From Okapia johnstoni (lineage: Eukaryota; Chordata; Mammalia; Artiodactyla; Giraffidae), in assembly GCA_024291935.2 (NCBI GenBank), contig CM044317.1, positions 65,896,730 to 65,960,729 of the forward strand: 64,000 nt of DNA. Reading direction: 5' to 3'. The translations under genes and the position numbers were made by a program. Below are positions 47,691-59,118 of the stretch, one piece after another (position 1 is the first letter of the stretch; each line of letters starts with the position of its first letter). The notes below the pieces were generated by a model that was given only the letters and a program-made list of their open reading frames with translations, was not told where the DNA came from and searched no databases.

Positions 47691-48789
47691 AGAAAACAAG
47701 TAATGTGTAACAAACATTTACATTTCCTTTTTCATTTATTAAATCTCATTTATATTTTTTAAAAGGTATAGAGCTTCTGAAGCCACAAAATCCACCTCAG
47801 CAAAGATGATATTAACCTTATAAACAAATATGGTTTCATTTTTCAACTCAGGCTCCAAGTTTTCAAATTAATCTACAAAGAGTTGAAACTGTGATTTTAT
47901 AACTATTAGAAGAAATGGATAAAGTTACTTGAGAGAGCGTCTAAGGGAATTAGTAGTTGAGATGTTGGAGAGACTCGGATTAATAATGTATACTAAGTGG
48001 TCTATATACTTAATTAGTGAACAAACTGATGTTTCAAGCTGCTCTTATCTCATGAGAAAATCTCTTTATCTAAACATAGTGGTAGTAATGCTTTTTATTG
48101 TTAAAGATACAGAAACTGTTATTCGCTTTTAACAAAATATTGGATAATACATCCACAGTGCACAAAATGTAAAAATCTACCCAAAGTAATGCAAGTAATG
48201 CAAGTCCCTTCATAATCTCGTGTACCCATTTACTCCCAAAGAAAACCTGGTTCCAGTTTTACTTCACTTAGTTGGGTGGATGGATACACTTTAGCTCCTC
48301 CCCTAGCGAAGTACTGAGCTTGGGGTCCAAGATCTATAATTTCAGCTATGTGATATTTGAGACTGGAATCAGGATTTTTCATATCAGCATTTGTTGTTGG
48401 GGAAGTAGAGACTGTCTCCTTGCCTTTTAGTGTAGGGTAAGACTTGGAGTTCACCAGAACCGATTGCCTTAGTAACTGAGCAATAGCCAATTGGTCAGGG
48501 GAGGCCAGCTTGCAAGGTATAAATCCTGAGTTGGTTAACTCTTAATCTTTCAGAGTCTTTGCTTTGATATTATTTTCTATTGTGATACTTCCTCCTAATT
48601 TTCCTATTTAGTAAATTGTCAATAATCACTCTGAGACTGAACTAAAATACCATGAACTTTGTTTCCTGTGAAACTCAGTAGTAAGAAATACTCAAATATA
48701 TAATTATAGTACATCATAGATTATATTGATCATATTACCTGCCACTTACACAGAATATATCTATACATACTCTACCCACTGTATTGATA
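47691..48789. other. Sequence without recognised features
   Basis: Frames at 47929-48132 and 48230-48490 show no domain. Confidence 0.45.
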
Positions 48790-48970
48790 TATTTATATAT
48801 ACTCCCTTCATGGTCTCATCCATCCTCTTGGTTTTAAATTCTATCTATATTCTATTGCCTCTCAAATGTATATCTCTAGCCCAGTACTGTTCTTTGAAAC
48901 CCAGACCTGTATATCTAATGGTGTACTTGATTTATCCACTTTAAAATTAGAACTAGCTCTCTGAATCTGA
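48790..48970 (+). mobile_element. L2 fragment (sense)
   Basis: 'tggttttaaattctatctat', 'atatctctagcccagtactg' and 'cagacctgtatatctaatgg' match the L2 section just upstream of the part seen at 1385. Confidence 0.7.
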
Positions 48971-49504
48971 AACCTAACTTATTTATGCTGGCTTTTATCA
49001 ACAGAGAGGCTTGTTGCACCCCCAAAGAAACTCTAGAGATCACTGAGTTGTGACAAGTCTGCTGAGGACTTACAGTTATTAATTTAGTCTTAACTCTTTT
49101 TGAATGAAATTATTTTTCTGGATGCTGCTCATTTGTTAGTTCAGTATGTCTTTATATTATGTTTAAATTACTAGATTGAGTTACAAATTCGTCCCCTTCT
49201 ACAAACATTAGAGATACATAGTTTATGTTGATTTTAGTCATGTCATTCAAGAATTCATGGAGTTCAGTAACACCTAAACCAATATTTTTTTTCCTAATGC
49301 AAAAGTTCAGATATTTTCATTCTCTTATCATAAAATGGAACTACTGTTTTCAATTCTCATTCCTATTTCTGGCAGTCTTTATTAATGTTTTCATGAACTA
49401 TTTCCATCTCAGACTGTAGTTAAAAATTATTTCTCAGGTTGAGATGTTTTTAAAGTAAAGGAATAAGAATAAATGATATATTCTTCTTTGGTTCATCTTG
49501 TTTT
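48971..49504. other. Sequence without recognised features
   Basis: Nothing was identified. Confidence 0.45.
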
Positions 49505-49885
49505 TTTTTTTAATTTATTTATTTTTAATTGGAGGATAATTGCTTTACAACACTGTATTCAGTTGCTCAGTCATGTCTGACTCAGTCATTTGCAACCCCA
49601 TGGACTGCAGCACACTGGGTTTCCCTGTTCATCACCAACTCCCGGTGCTTGCTCAAACTCATGTCCATTGAGTCAGTGATGCCATCCCACCATCTCATCC
49701 TCTGTCATCCCTTTCTTGGTTTCTGCCATACATCAGCGTGAATCGGCCATAAGCATACATATGTCCACTTCCTCTTGAAACTCTCTCCCGCTTCCCACAA
49801 AATCCCACCCCTCTAGGTTGCCACAGAGCACCGGGTTTGTGCTCCCTGCATTGTACAGCAAGCTCCCACTAGCTGGTTCATGTTG
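49505..49885 (-). mobile_element. L1 3' end (antisense), hosting BovB
   Basis: It begins with a T-run and 'aattggaggataattgcttt', and after the BovB continues 'ggtttctgccatacatcagc' and 'caagctcccactagctggtt'. Confidence 0.85.
49556..49716 (-). mobile_element. BovB 3' end (161 bp) in L1
   Basis: It runs from 'ttcagttgctcagtcatgtc' to 'catcctctgtcatccc' and is a heavily 5'-truncated BovB. No flanking duplication is evident. Confidence 0.92.
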
Positions 49886-50004
49886 TTTTAATGATATCTA
49901 AAAGTTTGTATTTTTACTGGTCTCAGCTTATTCCAAGAGAAATATAACACTGAAACATCTGTAGCTAAGTTTCCTCCACAGTGCCTCCTGACTCACTCTT
50001 AAAA

Positions 50005-51240
50005 AAAAAAATCTGAATAGAACAGCTTTATTGAGATATAATTAACATATATCTATAATTAACCCACTTAAATTGTACAATTCTATAGCTTTTACTATTC
50101 ACAGAGTTATGTAAATACTAGCATCATTGTCACCACCACTACAAAAATAAATCTTGGCAACCTTTAGAAGTTTTTCCCATTTTCTTCCAAAGCTCCCTTC
50201 CCTAAGTTCTAGACATCCATTAATCTATTTGTATCTCTATTTCCATAGTCTTAAAAGTTCATCTAAATGGAAGAATGCATTTTATGGCTCTCTCTGACTG
50301 ACTTCTTTCATTAACGTAATACTTTCAAGGTTCGTTCCTGTTTTTGTCTGTAGCAGTACTTTAGATTTGTTATTGCTAAATAATACTCTATCATGTGAAT
50401 ACATCATATTTCATTTATTCATTCTTGGGTTTTGTATTGTTTCCACAATTCAGATATTACCAATAATGCTTCTATACACATTCCTGTACAAATTTTTGCA
50501 TGGACATATATCTTAATTTATTTGCTGTAATGTCCCTAAGAGTAAAATTGCTTCATCATGCCTTAACTTCATGTCAAACTTTGGAGAAATTGTCGGACTG
50601 TTTTCTAAAGTGGCTGTATCATTTCATATTCTACAGCAGAGTACCAGGGTTCCAATTACTTCACATTTCTTCCCAGTACATGTCATTGTCTCTCTTTTTG
50701 ATAATATCCATCCTAGTGAGTATGAAGTGGTATCTCATTGGAGTGTTGATTTGCATTTCCCTGATGACCAATCATTTTGAGCATATCCTCATGTGCTTTG
50801 TGGCCGTTTGTGTATCTTTTGTGAAGAAATGTCTATTTAAATATTTTCCCCATTTTTAAATTGGACTATTTATCTTTTTTTCACTGGACTTAAGATTTAT
50901 TGAATCTAGTTGAAAATCCCTTATTAGATAAATAAATCATTTTTTTCACTTTTTTGATGGTATTGTTTGAAACACAGAAGTTATTCATTTTAAAAAGTCC
51001 CATTTTTAGACTTTTTCATTTGTCACTTTTGGTTTTGGTATCATAATAAGAGTGTTTTGATTGATTCAAGGCCATGAAGATGTACTTCTATAATTCTTCT
51101 AAGATTTCGTAAATATTTTAAGTTTATTTTTCTGTGGGTTGTGAGGAATAAGTCCAATTTCATCCTTTTATGTGTTGATATCCAGTTGTCCCAGCACAAT
51201 TTGTTGAAAGGACTCAATTTCCTCTTTCCTATTTATCAGA
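50005..51240 (-). mobile_element. Old L1 3' UTR and ORF2 end (antisense)
   Basis: In antisense order: 'ctttattgagatataattaa', 'gtatctcattggagtgttga', 'tgatttgcatttccctgatg'-type text, 'atatccagttgtcccagcac' and 'aatttgttgaaaggactcaa'. It is a continuous 1.2-kb relic. Frames such as 50500-50859 are incidental antisense reads. Confidence 0.9.
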
Positions 51241-51572
51241 TCTTTCTCATAGTTTATCTGTGACTACAAATAAGAATTTTAACCATTCATATTTTATTCT
51301 AGGTTTTAAACTCCAGTCAGATAGTTATTCTAGTAACTCTTTTATAATTAAAATACATATTTATTAATGAAATTTAGTTTACTTCATTAAGAGTCATGTA
51401 TCAATGATTTTAATCAAAAATAATAATTGTATTGTTCAAGTGGTTTATCCACATCATATCGTTTATGGTAACAAAAAACACTTTTAGGTATATGTTGCCT
51501 TTATCATTGTATCAATGAGTAAAATACCAGCCTTTGTAAGATAACACTATATTTGTACTTAATGCTTCTAAT
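51241..51572. other. Sequence without recognised features
   Basis: It includes the left target-site copy aatgcttctaat at 51561-51572. Confidence 0.45.
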
Positions 51573-54500
51573 TAAGACCCAGTTTCCCCCTCAGTCTCTC
51601 CCATCAGGAAGCTTCCATAAGCCTCTTATCCTACTCCATCAGAGGGCAGACATATTGAAAACAGCAGTCTCAGAAAACTAACCAATCTGATCACATGGAC
51701 CACAGCCTTGTCTAACTCAGTAAAACTAAGAGCCATGCCATATAGGGCCACCCAGGACAGATGGGTCATGGTGGAGAGTTCTGACAAAACGTGGTCCACT
51801 GGAGAAACAAATGGCAAACCCCTTTGGTATTCTTGCCTTGAGAACCCCATGAACAGGATGAAAAGACAAAAAGATAGGACACTGAAAGATGAACTCCCCA
51901 GGTCGGTAGATGCCCATTATGCTACTGGAGATCAGTGGGGAAATAACTCCAGAAAGAATGAAGAGATGGAGCCAAAGCAAAAACAGCGCCCAGTTGTGGA
52001 TGTGACTGGTGATAGAAGTAAAGACAGATGCTGTAAAGAGCAATATTGCACAGGAACCTGAAATGTTAGGTCCATGAATCAAGGTGAATTGGAAGTGGTC
52101 AAACAGGAGATGGAAAGGGTGAAGGTTGGCATTTTAGGAATCAGCAAACTAAAATGGACTGGAATGGGTGAATTTAACTCAGATGACCAATATATCTACT
52201 CTGTGGGCAAGAATCCCTTAGAAGAAATGGCGTAGCCATCGTAGTCAACAAATGAGTCAGAAATGCAGTACTTGGAGCCAGTCTCAAAAACAACAGAATG
52301 ATCTCTGTTCATTTCCAAGGCAAACCATTCCATATCACGGTAATCCAAGTCTATGCCCCGACCAGTAATGCTGAAGAAGCTGAAGCTGAATGGTTCTATG
52401 AAGACCTACAAGACCTTCTAGAAGTAACACCTAAAAAATATGTCCTTTTCATCATAGGGGACTAGAATACAAAAGTAGGAAGTCAAGAAATACCTGGAGT
52501 AACAGGCAAATTTGGCCTTGGAGTAAAGAATGAAGCAAGGCAAAGGCTAACAGAGGTTTGCCAAGAGTACACACTGGTAATAACAAACACCCTCTTCTAA
52601 CAACACAAAAGAAGACTCTACACATGGACATCACCAGATGGTCAAACCAAAATCAGATTGATTATATTCTTTGTAATCAAAGGTGGAGAAGTTCTATACA
52701 GTCAGCAAAACAAGACCAAGAGCTGACGTGGCGCAGATAATGAACTCCTTATTGCCAAATTCAGACTTGAAGAAAGTAGGGAAAATGACTAGACCATTCA
52801 GGTATGACCTAAATCAAATCCCTTATGATTATACAGTGGAAGTGAGAAATATATTCAAGGGGTTAGATGTGATAGAATTCCTGAAGAACTATGGATGGAG
52901 GTTTGTGACATTGTACAGGAGGCATGGATCAAGACCGTACCCAAGAAAAAAAAATGCAAGAAAGCAAAATGGCTGTCTGGGAGGCCTTACAAATAGCTGT
53001 GAAAAGAAGAGAAGCAAAAGGCAAAGAAGAAAAGGAACGATATATCTATCTGAATGCAGATAGCAGATATTGCAAAGAATAGCAAGGAAAGATAAGAAAG
53101 CCTTCCTTAGTGATCAATGCAAAGAAATGTAGGAAAACAATAGAATGGGAAAGATTAGAGATCTCTTAAAAAAATTAGGGATACAAAGGGAACATTTCAT
53201 GCAAAGATGGGCAAAATAAAGGACAGAAATGTTATGGACGTAACAGAGCAGAAGATATTAAGAAGAGGTGGCAAGAATACACAGAAGAACTTTATGAAAA
53301 AGATCTTCATGGCCCAGATAATTACGATGGTGTGAATACTCACCTAGAGCCAGACATCCTAGAATGCGAAGTCAAGTGGGCCTTAGGAAGCATCATTGTG
53401 AGCAAAGCTAGTGGAGGTGATGGAATTCCAGTTGATCTATTTCAAATCCTGAAAGATGACGCTGTGAAAGTGCTGCACTCAATATGCCAGAAAATCTGGA
53501 AAACTCAGCATTGGCCACAGGACTGGAAGGTCAGTTTTCATTCCAACCCTGAAGAAATGCTCAAAGAATGATCAAACTCCCGCACAACTGCACTCATCTC
53601 ACACGCTAGTAAAGTAATGCTCAAAATTCTCCAAGCCAGGCTTCAGCAGTCCGTGAACCGTGAGCTTCCAGATGTTCAAGCTGGATTTAGAAAAGGCAAA
53701 GGAACCAGAGATAAAATTGCCAACATCCCTTGGATCATCAAAAAAGCAAGAGAGTTCCAGAAAAACATCTACTTCTGCTTTATTGACTATGCCAAAGCCT
53801 TTGACTGTGTGGGTCACAATAAACCGGAAAATTCTGAAAGAGATGGGAATACCAGACCATCTGACCTGCCTCTTGAGAAAACTGTATGCAGGTCAGGAAG
53901 CAACAGTTAGAACTGGACATGGAACAACAGACTGGTTCCAAATAGGAAAAGGAGTACGTCAAGGCTGCATACTGTCACTGTGCTTATTTAACTTAATATG
54001 CAGAGTACATCATGCTGGACTGGATGAAGCACAGGCTGGAATCAAGATTGCTGGGAGAAATATCAATAACCTCAGATATGCAGATAACAGCACCCTTATG
54101 GCAGAAAGCAGAGAAGAACTAAAGAGCCTCCTGATGAAAGTGAGAGAGGAGAGTGAAAAAGATGTCTCAAAACTCAACATTCAGAAAACTAAGATCATGG
54201 CATCTGGTCCCATCACTTCATGGTAAATAGAAGGGGAAACAATGAAAACAGTGACAGATTTTATTTTTGGAGGGGCTCAAAAATCACTGCAGGTGGTGAC
54301 TGCAGCCATGAAATTAAAAGACACTTACCCCTTGGAAGAAAAGTTATGACCAACTAGACAGCATATTAAAAAGCAGAAACATCACTTTACCAGCAAAGGT
54401 CTGTCTAGTCAAAGTTACGGTTTTTCCAGTGGTCATGTATGGATGTGAGAGTTGGACTATAAAGCAAGCTGGGCACTGAAGAATTGTTGCTTTTGAACTG

Positions 54501-54849
54501 TGTTGTTGGAGAAGACTCTTGAGAGTCCCTTGGACTACAGGGACCTGATTAGTCCATCCTAAAGGAAATAAGTCCTGAATACTCATTGAAAGGACTGATA
54601 CTGAAGCTGAAACTCCAATACTTTGACCACCTGCTGAGAAGAACTGACTCATTTGAAAAGACCCTGATGCTGGGAAAGATTGAAGGCAGAAGGAGAAGGG
54701 CCTGACAGAGGATGAGAAGGTTGGATGGTATCACTGACTCAATGGCCATGAGTAAACCCCGGGAGTTGGTGATGGACAGGGAGGCCTGGTGTGCTGCAGT
54801 CCATGGGGTCGCAATGAATTGGACATGCCTGAGCAACTGAACTGAACTG
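51573..54849 (+). mobile_element. Nearly complete BovB LINE (3.28 kb) with TSD
   Basis: The longest uninterrupted BovB here begins with 5'-region text ('gacccagtttccccctcagt'). Endonuclease follows ('CCKEQYCTGT' then 'NVRSMNQGELEVVKQEM'), then RT, with an altered 'YADNSTLMAES' in place of YADD, and the C-terminal domain. It ends 'gactgagcaactgaactgaa'-like at 54849. Flanks aatgcttctaat and aatgctactaat (54850-54861) match at 11 of 12. Many stops and frameshifts are present (frames 51708-52061, 52683-53063, 53617-53910, 53660-54226). Confidence 0.96.
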
Positions 54850-54861
54850 AATGCTACTAAT

Positions 54862-55861
54862 ATACAGTATAGGTGGTATTTTCTAGAATCCATTGATTCC
54901 CTTTTGGTTCTAAACAAGACAAGAAAAGCAAATATGTTAATCATGTATTCCCTATTTGTCCTATTACCCATTATATTCTCTCATCTTTTACCTCAAGACT
55001 TTTGTGTTTCATTTGTCATTTATAATTGCCTTAGGCAGCTTGAGATATATAGAATAAACCATGTGGGCTTATAAGCATTATGAGTTTGCTTCAGTTTTCT
55101 GGGTGGAGTTAATCTTCCTTTCAGGGAACATATTTCTCTGACTCTTAATTTATAACATGGAGTACTTTGACAGTGATTAGATTTTCCCACTGAACAAATA
55201 ACAAGTATCATCACTGATACTGCTTCAGGGCAAGTAGTAAATATACATTGATGACATTAATGTGAGGTAAAGCAAAGAGCAAATATACATGAATTCTTCA
55301 AGCCTGGCTATAGCTATTAATTACTGAATGTTTTCAGATAAATCATATAGGAAAACTATTATTTACCCTGAAGACTGCTAATGGTTACAGTTAGATTTTT
55401 CAATAGATGAGTGAACGAAAGAGATGTTATTATTTTGTGTGAGTCTGTGTTAGCATTGTGAATTTTTGAGCAGAATAATACATTGCTACCATTCTCTGAA
55501 AAGAAACAAATGCTTCCCAGAAGAGTAAAAGTATGTTATTCTATCATCCATATTGATTACACATGGATCCACTAATATCTAGAAAATAATGTTTATAAAG
55601 CTCAAAGATCTCTTCAAAGGATTTCAGGCAAAATAGGGACCAAATTCAGGGTAAAAGTAATGATAATGTTAAATTTCTTGAAAAAGATATGCTCTATATA
55701 CTCAAAAATTTTGATTTCTGTCAAATAGTTTTAATATTAGAAGCAAATAATTGAGTTTTTAATACTGACTTGCTATATAAATTTGGAATTTATCCATAAG
55801 AAGTTGCTCTGCATGATAGAGTTTATCTTAATATATAACCGCTTTAAGGGTCCATATGCTG
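54862..55861. other. AT-rich sequence, nothing recognised
   Basis: Nothing was identified. Confidence 0.5.
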
Positions 55862-56066
55862 TGCTACGTTGCTTCAGACACATGCAACTCTTTGCAACCA
55901 CATGGAATGTAACCTGCCAGGTTTCTGTCCACGGGATTCCCCAGGGAAGAATACTGGAGTGGGTTGCCATTTCCTTCTCCCAGGATCTTCCAGACCCAGG
56001 GATAGAACCCACATCTCTTATGTCTCTTGCATTGGCAGGCGGGTTCTTTACCACTAGCACCACTTA
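55862..56066 (-). mobile_element. Bov-tA SINE (antisense)
   Basis: It runs from 'tgctacgttgcttcagacac' through 'gaatactggagtgggttgcc' to 'gttctttaccactagcacca', with a degraded head. Confidence 0.92.
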
Positions 56067-56399
56067 AATGGTACATGGTTAGTCTTAACTTTTCAACCGT
56101 TAGTAATAAATTAACAGTGACAAACACTATTCTTTTCAATATGCGTACTTTGGTAGCAGTCTATGTATTCTTAAAGCTTCCCCTCAATTAATGTTTGAAT
56201 TCGGTGAGAACAAAAAACAACTGTGACCATGAATTTTATCACCCTGGTATGCTTTGGGTGAAAACATGGTGCTATGGCTGCCATCAATGGGAATCTCAAG
56301 GCAGAGGACAGGATATGCAATAAAAGGTTAAGCATTGTGATAGATGATGAGAGAGCATCTCAAACATCTTCAGGCAGCAGAGGCATTGTATTCACAAGG

Positions 56400-56730
56400 A
56401 GAATTTCTATTACACTTCTCTGCTTTAGCTGTTATGTAAGATTTAGCTCAAATTCCCCCTTTTCCTGGAAAACTGTCTTGAGTCCTTCTACCTGGAATAC
56501 TTGTTCTTCCTTTTCTCTTATAGCACCTTGAGTTTATCATGATCTTAGCATTTAACCTACTATAACTCCCCATTTCCTTGTTTTGTCTATTTGACTCAAC
56601 TGTAAACTTCCTAAGGGGACAGGATTGTGTTGGATCGATTTTAAATCTCCAAAGCCTAGAATGGTGTCTAGCCTCTATGAGACATTTGAAAGTATTTTTG
56701 GGTGAATAAACAAATGGATGAACCAAATCT
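56400..56730 (+). mobile_element. L2 3' region (sense)
   Basis: 'agatttagctcaaattcccc', 'ctacctggaatacttgttct', 'actgtaaacttcctaagggg' and 'cctagaatggtgtctagcct' follow L2. The 56067-56399 stretch before it holds nothing recognised. Confidence 0.75.
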
Positions 56731-56827
56731 TGAAAACCTTCTGTGTTATCTAGACTAGTAAGTGTAACTATATTTTTAATAAAAAAAGTCAATTAGAAGT
56801 TATTTTCAAAACCAATAAGATTATTTC

Positions 56828-57010
56828 TTTTTTTCCAAACTTTAAACTTTTTATTTTGTATTGGGATATAGCCAATTAACAATGTTGTGGTAGTTTCAGA
56901 TGAACAGCCAAGAGACTTAGCCATAAATATATTTGTATCCATTCTCCCCCAAAGCCCCTCCTATCCAAGTTGCCACATAGCATTGAGTAGAGCTCCATGT
57001 ATTATAAGAC
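56828..57010 (-). mobile_element. L1 3' end (antisense)
   Basis: 'tattttgtattgggatatag', 'caatgttgtggtagtttcag' and 'ccaagttgccacatagcatt' are the antisense ruminant L1 3' end. Confidence 0.85.
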
Positions 57011-57174
57011 TGATTAAGTCAACTTGGAAGCCAAAATGTTTTTAGATAATAGACATACAATTTTGGAGGAAGAGAGATATGAAGAAGGGCTTGTCCCTGA
57101 TACATTGATAGGCATTTTAGATCTGTGATATGACACAATATATGTTTAAGATATTACTTTACTAATGAAAAGAA

Positions 57175-57533
57175 CTGTGGTGTTGGAGAAGACTCTTTTG
57201 AGAGTCCCTTGAACTGCAAGGAGATCAAACCAGTCAATCCTAAAGGAAATCAATCCTGAATATTCATTGGAAGGACTGATGGCTGAAGCTGAAACTCCAA
57301 TACTTTGGCCATCTTGATGCGAAGAACCGACTTGCTGGAAAAGACCCTGATGCTGGGATAGGTTGAAGGCAGACAGAGAAGGGGATGACAGAGGACGAGA
57401 TGGCTGGATGGCATCACCAACTTGATGGACATGAATTTGAGCAAGCTCTGGGAGTTGGTGACAGACAGGGAAGCCTGGTGTGCTGCAGTTTATGGGGCTG
57501 CAAAGAGTCGGACATGACTGAGCGACTGAACTG
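57175..57533 (+). mobile_element. BovB 3' end (sense) with perfect 11-bp TSD
   Basis: It runs from 'tgtggtgttggagaagactc' to 'gactgagcgactgaactg'. The 11-mer aatgaaaagaa flanks it at 57164-57174 and 57534-57544. Confidence 0.96.
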
Positions 57534-57544
57534 AATGAAAAGAA

Positions 57545-57949
57545 ACTTCTCCGTGTATCTAATAAGTGTTAAATTCCTGGGAACATGTGGAGGTAGACTT
57601 CAGCCAAGATTTGTTTTTCAAATGTTCTGCTCTGACTGTGAAGTGAGACTTGCCTTAGGGCAACTGAAATTCAGAGAAAAGAAAAGGCTGTTTGCTAGAT
57701 TTTATACCACATTAGTTGTCACTCAGCTGTTGTTACCATTCACTTATGACTTAAATACCTTTAATTACATCTCCATCTCACCACATGAGCATAAAGGGTA
57801 AAACCATTTTTAGTGCACACAATTTCCTGATTAGCCTCCAAAAACTTAGTTGGGTGCTTTCTCAAATTGTGAGGCCTAAAAAGCCTTCCAGATTATGTCT
57901 TCCTGAGGCATTTTGCCTACATCTTCTGAATTGAAATGAAAGATCATGG
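57545..57949. other. Left flank of the provirus, nothing recognised
   Basis: An 88-codon plus-strand frame (57535-57801) has no recognised domain. The provirus insertion point is at 57949/57950. Confidence 0.45.
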
Positions 57950-58010
57950 TGTTGCAGAAACCAGTACTTGAGAAACCAAGCCCCACACTTGGAGAGTTGG
58001 AGAACTCGGG

Positions 58011-58016
58011 TTTATT
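58011..58016 (-). terminator. LTR polyadenylation signal AATAAA
   Basis: The hexamer lies about 60 bases downstream of the TATA box on the minus strand. The same signal occurs in the 5' LTR at 63998-63993. Confidence 0.8.
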
Positions 58017-58076
58017 ACGCTGGGCAGGTCCAGAGGAGTTAACACTCTAAGCCCTGAGCCACAAAGGGTTACAGAG

Positions 58077-58084
58077 TTTTTATA
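58077..58084 (-). promoter_or_regulatory. LTR TATA box
   Basis: TATAAAAA on the minus strand, in the expected place upstream of the poly(A) signal of the LTR. Confidence 0.75.
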
Positions 58085-58295
58085 CATGGACAGGCATGAT
58101 TAAGTGGGTTTGCAGGGGCTGGGCAGTTGCAAAGAGCAGGACAAGGGTGAGTGAGAGAAACTCCAGTTCCTAGTATTGTGAGTCCCCACTTTCTGAGACT
58201 ACATGACCTACATGATCCAGATTTTGCAAGGAGCAAGCTGAGTTACAGAGGCAGAGGAGCAGGAGGTTTTGTAAAATTTTATTTTTTCCTCTTCA

Positions 58296-58307
58296 TTCCC
58301 CCATCTT
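58296..58307 (-). promoter_or_regulatory. Polypurine tract
   Basis: AAGATGGGGGAA on the minus strand directly abuts the 3' LTR start and would prime plus-strand DNA synthesis. Confidence 0.8.
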
Positions 58308-58569
58308 GATAATTCTATTACTCATTGTAGAAAACATCATCTCATGTTTTGGTAGGACATTCAGAGCTCCCCATCATTTAGGGGGCTATATCGAGCTATT
58401 ACCATTCATGAGTTTATGGATTCAATTCAAGAGGTTATGAACTGGGTAATAATATTGAGAATACAAGGGCCAAACAAGGGCACTGCAAAGAACATGAAGA
58501 GAGAACTGGTTAAAGGGAGAAGCTACAATGCCCAGATCCAGATATTGTTCCAGTTACCCCAGGAATTTG

Positions 58570-59118
58570 CTAGTTCCTCTCTCTTTTTATGATTTGTTCC
58601 CTTAGCTGTTGTGCCATGTCCCTGACTATTCCTGATTGGTTTACATAAAAGCAACATTCTTTGTTCAGGAAGAGGCAGAGTCCTCCCTTTTCAGCTGTCA
58701 GTAGGTCTAGCCCTTTCCTTTTCTGTAAAATCACCTCAACCAGGGAATCTAGTTGGTCCTGTAAGGCCACTAAGGATTTGATTACCCTCTCAGTGTCATC
58801 TGTGAAGTCCTTGGATAGTGTATGACAGAAGGTAGTTGATGAAGCAGTTCCTCCTATTCCCATACCTACCCCAGCCATGATTCCCAGACCAACTAGTAGG
58901 GGTATAAATTGGATGACTCTTTTTGACTGCGTATGTGCTGCCGGAGGTATGGTGAGAGTCTGGTTGTTAGGGACAATGTTCATTTGGGGAATGAGGAAAG
59001 CTAAGGTGCAGATACCCATCCAGTTGGCTGGTAGATATAAGTAAGCATCTGTCCCACAAAGAAAAGGCCTTGATGGGGGTGGCACCATATTGTGTTTGTG
59101 GGAGGATGAGTGGGCCAC
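58570..59118 (-). pseudogene. ERV env TM region, uninterrupted 182-codon frame
   Basis: The frame holds a glycine-rich hydrophobic stretch 'FIPLLVGLGIMAGVGMGIGG' of fusion-peptide type. Next is a heptad-like helix region, then 'KGLDLLTAEKGGLC' at the place of the immunosuppressive-type motif, and the CX6CC motif in 'CLFLNKECCFYVN'. This is the TM ectodomain of gamma- or D-type env. The frame stops at 'KRERN', before the membrane anchor, whose remnant seems to continue in other frames down to about 58440. The ATG is in surface-subunit text, not the env start. The upstream surface subunit is broken by stops. It is notable that this part alone stays open. Whether it is expressed cannot be told. 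Confidence 0.85.

Larger units (their letters stand above)
57950..58295 (-). repeat. 3' LTR (346 bp)
   Basis: On the minus strand it starts TGAAGAGG after the polypurine tract and ends TTTCTGCAACA, the usual TG...CA boundaries. TATAAAAA is at 58084-58077 and AATAAA at 58016-58011, only about 60 bases apart, so R is short. The last 69 bases match the 5' LTR copy at 63932-64000 with five differences. Confidence 0.92.

Noticed and set aside
50500..50859. 119-codon plus-strand frame
   Set aside because: It is an antisense reading of an old L1.
58570..59118. Captured syncytin-like host gene
   Set aside because: The TM frame is open, but the surface subunit is broken and the frame stops before the membrane anchor. 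There is no evidence of domestication in the sequence alone.
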